Source of the DNA: Phoronis australis
Taxonomy: Eukaryota; Phoronida; Phoronidae
Reading direction: 5' to 3'
NCBI GenBank assembly: GCA_002633005.1
Contig: NMRA01000206.1
Span: forward strand, 78,092 to 142,091
DNA length: 64,000 bases
Shown: one piece after another, positions 25,501 through 37,000 of the stretch
How the letters are laid out: the number at the start of each line of letters is the position of its first letter
Numbering within the stretch: position 1 is the first letter of the stretch
Program-made: the position numbers and the translations under genes
The notes under the pieces: model-generated
What the model was told of the DNA's origin: nothing
Database searches by the model: none
The model's input: only the letters and a program-made list of their open reading frames with translations

Positions 25501-28500
25501 TCTTCACGAGGAGCCATAATTGGGCTCTCGTGCTTTTGCTCAGGTGTTTTGTGCAATGGGCCCAACTATGAGGCCTGCACATGTTTGATGCACTGCAAAT
25601 GACATCCAACCACCTGCACTGTTTCTTACCAGTCAAAGTGATTGAAGTGAGCAAATATAACGTGCTGAAGGCTCACTGTTCCATGACAGACGAAAACGAT
25701 AGCGTTCTGGAAATGGTACTCCACAACTTAAAAACGGAACCAATGTGGGGTAGCTCAATTATTTCAGGAACCACTTGAATGTATTTCGTATGATTTGATG
25801 GTTACCGCTCAGACCTAAATTCCTGGCCTTAAAAGCACTCTTGATAGTGCCCTTAAGTCTACCTCATGAAAGACTGGTGAGCGTTTGATCTTGATTTGAT
25901 GTTGTGTCGTGTACTGGACAAACCTAACTTGAAATATTCAACCGCATCAAACTTAGGACCAAAAGATTTACGGCAAAAAGTCACTCTGAGAAATGGTTGC
26001 CCGAAACTTAAATAATGATCTCTCTAAATCACCAGACACCATATTTGTGTTCGTTTAAAGGAGAATGCCACTCGATTTAATTAGTCTTTTTTTACCGTCA
26101 CATCGGTCTATATCCACATTGCCTCTTATACGGACGACCTCACCTTGCCGAGAGGTGTCGCGTTAACCTCTGAGGAAGGTGAGAAACGGCGCAGCGACGT
26201 CAGTGTTTCGTCTGCAGAGTTATTGCCGTTATATTGCGTTGCATCGTTCCCGATTGTCCGAACTATGAAGCTGCGAAGAAAGCAGGTATATCGTTTTTTC
26301 GACTTCCTCGAGAGCCCGAAATGCTTAGGAAGTGGCTCGCGGTAGTAAGGCATGAAATATACGCTGTTAATGGCCAGTATGAGGCCGTGAAACATCTCCG
26401 TGTCTGTGGCCGGCATTTCGTCGAAAGTGATATCTCTGAAGAATTTCTGCTTACCCAAGAAATATGCCTACGCTCTGGTTCGAACTGATAGCCTGTGAAA
26501 CCTAGTGATCCGACCCGTGATGTGTTCTTCAAATGAGCTCTTGACTCAGTCGGGATTGGCACCGGAAGTGTTGGCACGGCGTATTCTGCGTTCTGTTTCA
26601 AAATGAATTATTCTCATCCTAACCAATGCTTACATAAAACTGAAACAAAGTCTGTCTCATTAGATACAATCTGTAATGCCTTTGCAGTATTCGTGAGTGC
26701 AAATGTTGAGAAGTCAGCAATGAATAAACCACTGCGTTATCGGCTTTTGAAGCACGCAATGAATAAAGGTAATTGACTGGGCACAGAGGCCGTGTGAGCG
26801 CTTGGGAATTCAGTGTTTACTGACAGAATGTTGTTGTGAAATTACTCGATTTTATATGCTATGGTCACATGTTAGGAAAATTTTTATTTAGAAATACAAA
26901 TAAATTATTCAAATCATTGTTAATGTACAACCTTTGCCCTGACGGTCTGTGGAAGGCGAACCCCACTTCGCGGCCCCCGACTAGTAAGCAGATTTTCAGT
27001 TTCGTGGCTAATTCACGTAATTATTTACGTGAATTATTTCTTTGGCTCACTATTATCAGTGTTGTAGTGGGGTGTAGGCGCACGTAGCCGCAGCCAACCA
27101 CCTTTTGGCATTTGAACGTAGCGCCTACGCACCGTAAGTTACGTTCACTGCTCAAGGAGATACATCTGTACGGTGGGCTTTCGGCGCCTATTTGCCTCTA
27201 CTTTTACCACTTCAGCACTGTAATAGTCTTTTCGTGACTGGGGGTTTAGTTTACAACTCAAGAGCTTGTTTATGGTCGTGCCACTCCGGCGGCCGCGACT
27301 AGCCTGATCGGGTTACGAGCCACTGGCCGGGATAACAAGCGTGTTGTGTGTTTAGAACTCAAAAAATCACAAGTCTAAATAACACAAATCTAGGTTGTCT
27401 GTTCCGTATTTCACGGAAGAATATTTCGAATTTATCTCCGAACAGACCCCAAACTCCTGCTACCGACCTTGGTAAATTGGCCTGCCGAACTTTGTAGGCT
27501 ACGGTGTCCAAATACCAATTAATCCGTAACAGCGAAATAAAACATTACGTTTTTATAAGAGCTCTGTGTATTTTTAAGGGTGTTATATCGCAGTTTGGTG
27601 ATTTATTGGTGTTAAACGATGAATTCAAGCGATAAGCTGACACCAGTAACCCGTGTTGTGAACTGCTGAACAGACTGCGTGTGAAACCGATGACGTCATT
27701 GGATATTTTCAGCACCTCCGTCTGCCGTCAGGTGTCAGGTAGCGCATCCGAACCTGCCGTTATCGAGTAGAACTACTCGCTCTAAATTGATACAAAATAG
27801 GTTATTTTTGGGTGGCATTCTCCTTTAAGTTTTGCAGCTGCCACAGCTGATGTTTCGATGTCCAAAATCCATGCACACTCGTGTTCGATCCTTGGTTTAA
27901 CCATCTTGTTTGGTATGTCTTTTACGCAAAAGTTGTGTGCTTCAAACATATGCCTGATCTTTTCAGCAAGACGCTGCTCAGGCTTTACATACGGTGACCG
28001 GTGTCAATTTAAATGCAGCTACTGTTCTCACCCCTTGGAAAAATGCGACGAACAGACCGGGAGGTGCAGTGGCAGAAATTGCTCTGTCCGTGTGAAAGAC
28101 GGGCTTTGCACTGGCGACTGTGTGGAGGGGCTTTGGGGTGAAGACTGCAATAAGCACTGCAACTGTTCCGAAGGTCAAGCTTGTGAAAGAACCTCTGGCT
28201 GTGTAGACGAAAAAGATTGTAGTTTAGGTGATTGTTGAAACCTAAGCTAACGCTAAAATGCATCGGTTACATGGCACTAGTAGAAAGGTGCAATAGTACG
28301 AGGATGTGCACATCAATCTCTGTACGTGATTCTTCCGTAACTCACTGACTAGGCAATAAAATTAATCACGAAACATTTTCAGAAATGTTACTGCGTTTAT
28401 GTTCTCGTCAGACCTCGAAGACGGCACTTTGTGCTTCAAACCTATCTACCCCCTTTGCCATGAAAGAAAAAAGTGAATAATATTATTCTTGATTGCGAAT

Positions 28501-31008
28501 TAATGCGAATTGTTCTGGAACTCCGACACCCCACAACCCCCTCGACCCACGACCCCCTCGACCTTCAACCCCCACGACCCTCTCGGGCCACGACCCACAA
28601 CCCTCGACCCAGTCTGCAAGCCCTACTAGATGTGAACATAGAACAAACGCTGACTTGCAGGACCAATGAGTTGGGCCGTGTGCACGGCTGGCACTTCCCT
28701 TTATTTCAAATTAGGAGAGACTATCCGGCAATTTGGAAAGCCAAAAACAGAAAAAAATGCCAAATCAAATCAAAGGCCTACCAACCTTACAAATGTCGTT
28801 CCTGGCGGAATGTAATCGCCTCGTCTGCTCTGCAGTGAATGGCGGATTCAAAGTTTTTGCGGAGAGTGCCTAGAACCGACAAAACTGAAATTTCATCAGT
28901 AAACACAGTTTGAAAAAGCAAATTGTTGCCTAAAAAGTATTTCAATGTTATATGGAAATTATTTAAACGAGTTTAAGTCATAAAGCAAAGAAGAAAAAAG
29001 TGAAATTATGTACAATTAAGTTATCGGACTCACTCCACAACTTTAATAGAACTTAGACAGCCAGCTAGGTGTATGAAGGCTATAGTCAATGTCGGTTCAG
29101 CGTCGACAGACATCGAATTTTAGCACAGCCAGGGAAGTTCTGCTCGTCATTTCGTATTAAAATTGTATCAAAATAAATCTACAGACCGGACGGGTGCATG
29201 CAAAATCTGGAAATCAACCGACACTCTCCCTGCCCGTTGCAGCCGTTTACATGTAAGTGGAAAACAATATAATAAATTTCATGTTTCTTGCATAACCCTC
29301 CGCCTTTTCTAACAAAGTAAAGTTAAGGCATCGTTTTGAAAACAGTATGCTTGAGACACGCGCACGGGCCATTTCATAATTTTTGCGACATCTCTAGTCG
29401 GAAGGTGATGACAGCTTCGCAGCATCAAAATTTGTTCTGAAATTCGGTTTGCTGTCATGAAAATCTTAAAAACTCATAATGATGTGAAACATTTCCGATA
29501 ATTTGTTGTGACGTGTACGCAACCCATTGAAAACAACATTTGTTTGAATAATCAATGAAATAAGAAACTTGGCAATAGATGAAGCAATATTTCATGGCGC
29601 CGAAAGCCGACGTAAAAGATTGCTCCACGACTTTAGCAGCAGAATAACTGTAGAACGCCAATTTTTCCAAAACAGGTGAATACTGTACATTACTCAACGA
29701 AGTTTGTAGTTTTTTATTACACTAATTGTGTGTCATATTTTATTTGGTCAGTTTTTTTCAATATCTACGCAAACCTGTATATTTAGTATACAGCTTTGCG
29801 CCAAGGCTACGTAGAACTGGGCCATTGGTAGACGGTAGTAGAACTATCTCCGTCACAACGATAGGGTGCTCACAATGCGTTATTTTAGATCACTTTATCA
29901 CGCCACTTTATATTTTAATCACCAGACTTGAGCCAGAGCAGCCTGGCGTGTAGGTATGTTTCATTGGAAAGTGACTCAGCGACGTAATACGTTTATGAAA
30001 GATGTACAAAACGCAAAAATACCTCTATTGCCATAGGTCATGGGACGAATTGGTTGTGGTCGAGGGGTGTGGGGGTAGAGGGGGTTTCAGAACAATCCAA
30101 TTAATGTTCATAAAACTTTTTGTCACAAAGAAATGTGACGAAGAGACCGGCAGTGGTCCTGATTACACATGTACATGTATTTTCCGCGAGAAAGACGGAC
30201 TGTGCTTAGGTGTAATGTGTTCAAGGATTATGGGTGAAAATTGTGAAAACAACCGCGACGGCGCTGAGTTCTAGGTTTGCGATAGGACCTCTGGCGGCCT
30301 GGACAAAAACTGTAGTATAGGTGATTACTGGAAACCGTTTCACGTTGAAAAATCTGTTTACTAATGAGTCGTGTCACCGTCGATACAAGTGCTTTGTAAA
30401 TTGCATTAAAGAAATGATTATGTTGCTGCAGTTTCCATATGTAGAGTAGTGCAGTTGGTAGGCGGTTACTATAACGATACCAGTCGAATATTTGATGTTG
30501 TTTTGGTTAAAAATTATACATTTGTTTTATGTATTTGAATAAAACAGTTCCTAAAGAACCTTGCCAGGAGAAAAATAGATACAGCTCTTCGTGTTCCCGT
30601 TCGTGCTACTGTAAAGATGATGAGCCGTGCCACAGGTGTACAGGGGTGTGTGAGAGAGGTTGCAAGGATGGGATAGTCGGCAAGGACTGCTCGAAACGTG
30701 AGAAACTCGTCTTTGTTGATAATACACACACTTTTCTAATGAACACAATATAAGGTACAAGCTGTGATCCCCACAAACCCGCAAATTATGACAAGGAATA
30801 CTTAACTGGTTAAAAAGTTAACCTATACTAGATACTCCAGTTACCGAAGAGACTCGCTGAAAATGATCACAAGTGCCATGCTGAGCACCAAGTGATTTAG
30901 CTGAACTAGGAATATTCATCCAGATATCGTTGTGTGGTTTCACAACTCGCCATACGACCGTATGGCTGCGAGAAACGTTGTTATACATGTACGTAGCGTA
31001 GACTAATN

Positions 31009-31066
<58 letters not shown>

Positions 31067-34000
31067 ATTGCCTACAGTCTCTTCCCTTCATGACAAGCCA
31101 GATTCGTGTACTCTATTGTCATTTCATTCCAGGTTCGCGCAATGAGTTTAGGGTCTGAACCATACATGTAGTTCCGTTTTCCTCAAACCTGAATCATTGA
31201 ACATGGTTCTGAATTCCTGTCCCTCAATTCTCTCTGCGTGATTTTACAACATGAAAGCTGAAATCTGCAATGCTTATTCCAGGCGCTGGAACCTGGACTC
31301 AAGTGCGCTGATTTTCATTTTCATTTCAGTTAGCGAATAGCAATCGTGTTCAATGTGCTAGAAATGACAATTCTATATGTATTCTGGTTGACCGAACGTG
31401 GTAAAAAATTGGTTCTTGAACTTAGAGTTATTATGAATGTTGCAAACGGTCAATGCGAAGAGGGGCTCGGCAAGTGGCTCAGTACAGCTGGCCAGTTTCT
31501 GAGAGTGCAAATGTAACCTCGGGTTGCACACTTAGAGAACGAGAACCTGGGACGATGTTTGAGGATCGGAGTACAAGGATCAAAATTTCAATAGAATGAC
31601 GTCATGAAAGTCAGGGACATTCCAAAACATACATGTAGTTCCAAGCTCTAACTCCACAGGAACTCGAAATGAGATAACTGTCCACGAGCGATGAAAGGCG
31701 AGCTTATCGTACTTACATGTACATATACACTGTCACATTTCACGTGTCTAGCTTTTACATGTACTTGCTATGTGATTGGCTATTTGCTTTGGGTTTTCAG
31801 GTCACGTTTGTAAACGAGAGAATATGTATGGGCCTTTCTGCAATAACAGCTGCAACTGTCTCAAGGCAACCGATTGCAACCCCTTAACCGGACATTGCGG
31901 AGGCTTGTGCCCCATGGGCTGGAAAGGAGACATGTGCACAACTAGTAAGTGCTAGCTGACAACCATCCCATGAGTGACTGTTAGCATTAATCAGTGACGT
32001 ATCTAGGATATCACAAGGGGGGCAACATTTTGTCAGTAAACATTTGGTCCAAGCACGATTGTAGATGTGCACAGCACCGAATGGGGGGAGGTCGGTTTTC
32101 CCCCCTCCCGCCCAGGAAATTTTTCTGTTTTTTCCTCCAAATTCAAGCATTTTCCTTGATTTCCGAAGTATTATCCAAGAAAAAACGGAAAAAAAAAGAA
32201 AAATACGAAGAACGTGTCAACCAGCAAAAACTGCAAGTACCACGGATTCGAAGTGACGACCTTGCTAGTACAGCGTGCGTGCTTTACCCCTGCACCACAA
32301 GGATTTAACTTTTAATTTGAAACTACATGTAAGAGACCTACTTATTTATGGTCCAAAGCGTTTGCGCGCGAAAACTCCTTCTTTTTGTAATGCTTATTAC
32401 ATGTTTCTTGTGCAATCAGTTCGTAACATGATTGTTGTATTTAAAATAGTCTTCAATTGCCCAAAAGACCAAATCCGTTTTTGTGTTGGCAATAATGACG
32501 CGATTGCTTCGGAAATCGTCTTTTAATCTAAGGTTTGACAAAGAGAGAATTATGAGTTTCTGAGTGATTCACTAAAGCTTCGATGAAAATTGACATATTA
32601 CCAGCAGCTTCTATTTTTTTCAATATCACTCAAATTCCAGTTTCTTTAAGAAATGAAGTAATTTTCTTCATTGCACAGTGGAGCAGACGACGGAAACGGA
32701 GTCGTAGTGCCCAGCGGCACTGCCGGTCGCCTGAGATACATGTATCACTGGAGAGCCTAATAATACTTATCCATAGTTCCGTTACGATTGCGACGTGTTC
32801 CGAATTTGGCACTTGAAATTGGATCTGAGCCTCCGTCCCCCCCAAAAAACCAATAAAATTGCACAATTTAATTATATCTTGTTTCAGCCGTCTAATTTTA
32901 ATTACCGGAGTTAATTAATAAATTCAACATTACCCTACGCTTTTGCTGTTTTATTTTTTTTTGCGGCAGCCAAGGGGGGGAGGGCCCCTTGGGCCCACCC
33001 TAAATCCGCCTATGTTAATAACCGTAGTTCTCAAAATAATCTTTGCAGACCTAGGCAGAACTATGTCAAAGAAAGGCGGACTTCTTGTCGGAATTATTTA
33101 TTTGCCGGTTTGTCACTACGTTCTGTCGAAGTTAAGTTTAATATGACGTTATTGCGCACAGCTGGTATTTTTACGTGAGACTTGCTGTGCATAGTACACT
33201 TTAAGTTGACGCCAATTCGACAAACTGTATGCTAGAAAAACTTTCAAGATTTTGTCAGTATAGGTGTATAGACTAGCGTCAAGTTGGATTGGAGACTGAA
33301 AGAGGCAGATACCTAGTCGCGTTTTTGCTTCAAAATTGTGCGGAAGTTTGACATAGTCCAGTTTATTATACATGTAGTTGCAGAGTCAACAAGACTTTGT
33401 TCACACTTTTGAGTGCAAAAGGTTTGAGTGCCTAATTCTATTGAAAATCACCAACCGTTGAAGGAAAGGGCGTTTTCAGTTGCGCAATCCTGGGCTTTGG
33501 TCCCTGTGGGTCCAAAAGATGGCCCGAAAATCCATTTAATTAAAATTTTGAATGCAACATCCGTTTCAAGTTTATTTCATGCTAATCACCACCTAAACTA
33601 AAATGATGCCAGTTAGGACGTGGAAATGCCTGGGGTTATTAATTAAGATGCCTACTAATTAACGACCAATTAACGATTGATTTAAACTTTTGAATGCAAC
33701 AAAAAATCTTTTTCCAAAAGATAGTTTAGTAACTCTGGATACCATATCTACAACTTGCAGATAAGATGGGGGGGGCGTTTTGACTCCAGGGGAGAAAATG
33801 TGAAAATATTGATTAATATTATGGATAAAACATTATTTCAAATGAACAAAAATACCTGTTATGACATGAAAACTGACGTACATGTATTTCGACTAAAGAT
33901 TCAAAGTATTTCCTATTACCGCCAGGCTGGTTGCCGACGTGAAAGTCAAATCGACCTTCTCGAACCGAAACGTGTATTTGAGTACCTATGTACGTAATTT

Positions 34001-37000
34001 GAAGTACACTTAAAGGTAAATGAATAATCACCATATTTCAAGGACGAACTTGCCATACGACTGTAATCTAAGTGGTTAAAGATACACGAAAATAAACCCC
34101 AGTTCAAATATGTACAATTTACATGTAAATGATAGAAAAAATATATTAAAAACCTTCGGTGAAGCATTGTATGCTCAAGCAGAAATACCTATTAATGCGC
34201 GCCAATTTTCTATTTCAGGAATGTCGTCACTTGTACTTTCGAATTGACACTATCGTGTTTATTGAGAGTTTTGTTGTATTTTTCCAAAAAAGAATCCCGT
34301 GAATATTAACATTTGACTAGTATTCACGGATGATGACGTTAATAGTTATTCAACCTGACAGTTACATACAACTGTATACATACATGTATACCATAGTAAC
34401 TTAACTTTTCGGCCAGGCCGACCAATTATGTCAGTAGGTGTCAGTTTGTTTCCGTACATCTTACTTGTTAAACCGTCACGTTTCAAGCACGTCATGCGAC
34501 AACTCTTACGCTGATATTTGGAGCTTTGTTATCCCAACGCCTCAGCGAGCCAAAGCCGGACTGTCATTAATTGGTCCTAAACGATTCACAAATTAATGCG
34601 GCGATTATAAAAAATTCTATTCGCTAATTTCTCTTCTTATGTATCGATTTTAAATATCGAAGAAGTCTACTATTTAGTTTTCAATTTCAAAAACAATCTT
34701 GTTCATCGTCTTACCTATATTTTTTTCTTTCTTAGATTTACCGAGGAATTGACTGAATACCATGTGGTAAATAGTGCACACTTTCTCGTTCACTTGCGTG
34801 CTTATCCAACCGTAAAATTTGCGTTATGATGATCAGTGAGATTCTGATACCTCTTCAAGCAACTTGTAATTCTTAAAGTGTCTTTATCTTACAGTTGCTC
34901 CTTGTCCTCTCAAAAACACGTTTGGAAGATATTGTACTCATAAATGCCATTGTAACAAGCCGTCTTGTGACCGATTCAACGGAAGTTGTGAAGATTACGG
35001 AGGATGCAGCCTGGGTTGGAGCGGCAAAAACTGTTCAGGTAATAAACGCGAAACTTATTTCCGTTTTATAAATTACACACAGTTAATGCTTTAAAATGCA
35101 AACAAGAAAGTGTTGGTCTTCTTAAAACTGCTTCAAGCGACTGTAAGCTTGCTTTCGATTAAAAACAGATGCACAATTTAGATTACAATATTTTTGAATA
35201 TGAACTGGACAGCTTTGGAAGTCGAAGAAATGTCCTCACCCAAAGATCAATTTAGTTTCAACCCTGGCTAAATCTGGACGAAATGCTAACACGTTATTTA
35301 CATCAACTTTTTCGAAATTGTCACAATTCACTGCACAAGTTCATTATATATATAAACTACCAGGGACAAGACGACATAAAAGCGCATAAGCACCAACAGA
35401 GGTTCATCAAAAACGCTAAAAGATGTTAGTGCATTTTGGGCAGAATTCTGTAGAAGTCTGTCTAGTTTGTTTTGAAAACTGCTCTACCTATATGAAATTA
35501 TTATCAATAGTTTCACAATTAAAGCTGCTATAATCCCGCCCTCTGGTACATTGTACCTGTAAATCTGACCGTGAGGTGTTCATTACTCAGAATAGAAATG
35601 ATTCTTGATCTTGGTATAACTTGTAGTTCGTTATTACACGTACTTGACGCCATGCTCGATAAGTTTCACCCCATGTTCAGTCATCTTCATGTTTGCTTCG
35701 AGCAGGGTCTCACGCACTATCGACCTTTCAGTTCATCTACCTGCATAGCCCCGAAATCATTCCTCGTCTGAGTAAGGAAAAATTTGTAGCATTCACCGGT
35801 CTATATTAAATGCTATTGTGACCGACAAAGATAGATTGCAATGACGATGTCAACTTCAAAGTGAGGGTGATTTCAGGCCTTAGAAAGAACTGACAGTTTG
35901 ACATTGTTAAACACCAGGCAGTAAAAGTTAGGCTGCCACAAATCATGCCATCAGGAATTACATGTACGAACTGCCAGTTCTATGCAATCGCAGTTGTCCA
36001 AGTAAGAACAAGTCGAGGAAGTAGTGTGGCCTAGTATGATAGGTTCTCGCTTTCTTTATTCGAGGTCGAGGGTTCGAGTCCCACTAGGTCACACTGGATC
36101 TTTGGAGGGATATTGCAATAATATCCTTGTGTGTTTTTCAGAGTTCCAAGTGGGCGTTGGCGGTGAGTATTTACTAGCTCAGACTGCTACTGATTTGTAC
36201 GTCTATGCTACCTACACGGACATATATGAATAGGCGTAGCTTTGCAAGTTAATAATAGAATAACCACTTGGTTCCGACTACGAAATTGTGTACACGCGGA
36301 TTTCATTGAGACTTACTGAGCTTTAACAGTACACTTTTCAGAAATTCTTCGTAATCATATAGCTACATGTACCGGTTGATTCATTTCGCATTATTAAAAG
36401 TTTCGGCGTCCCCGATTATATACTACCACAGGAACTGGGAACATTTTACTTTTAGTTATTCATCGAGAATGTGTTACCTGAAGAGATCCAAATCTAAAGG
36501 CTTGTCATAGGAATAAGTGTTCACTTACTTTTAGTTTTTACATAGGCGCACCCAGGAGGGGGTGCTCGGGCGGTTCGAAAGAGCTCCCTAATTTGGCGAA
36601 ATAGGCAAAAAGGTCCGCCTCGGTGAAACAAAATTCCGAGTAAACGAGACAAAAGACGTCCACAGGACTACAGCGCAGATGCACGATTGGCAAGCCTGGC
36701 CCTAGTGGCCCCGTTTTTTAAGTCCTCGTTGATTTTTCCAGTAATAGGTCCGCATATTGACGAATAGTAATCCCCCTATATTTTAGGCTGGGTGCGCGAA
36801 TAGTTTAGAACACGTTCCTATCTGTTGCACCTGATTTCCGTTTCAGTGGTTGGTAAGCTAGAAGGTAAAGAAGAATCGTCAAACACCGCCATCTACGCCA
36901 CCGTCGGCGTGCTGGTAGTCGTTTGTTGTGCGGCATTGGGTATATTTCTCTTTGTGGCCGAAAAGCAGAAAAAGCAACGTCACCGTGAGGTGGACAAGGC

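Larger units (their letters stand above)
26055..27828 (+). mobile_element. THAP-domain-encoding TIR element, copy 1
   Basis: The left end TTAAAGGAGAATGCCAC (26055-26071) and right end GTGGCATTCTCCTTTAA (27812-27828) are a perfect 17-bp inverted repeat. The outer TTAA could be a target duplication (piggyBac-like) or part of the repeat. It carries a THAP zinc-finger frame at 26234-26488 but no recognisable transposase. A second, decayed copy lies at 45635-47118 and shares both flanks, including GATGAATTCAAGCGATAA and CAGCACCTCCGTCTGCCGTC. A 164-bp MITE is inserted at 27057-27220. Confidence 0.85.
22774..27966. other. Intron 13 (transposon-rich)
   Basis: This is 5193 nt of intron holding a short hairpin repeat (22828-22970), a non-LTR retrotransposon remnant (24665-25519) and a THAP-domain TIR element (26055-27828) with a nested MITE. 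The part from 23000 to 24650 shows no supported feature. Confidence 0.75.

Noticed and set aside
36027-36092. Functional tRNA gene
   Set aside because: A and B boxes and the acceptor stem are present, but the anticodon arm has an 11-base loop and the D arm is too short. A SINE head or pseudogene fits better.
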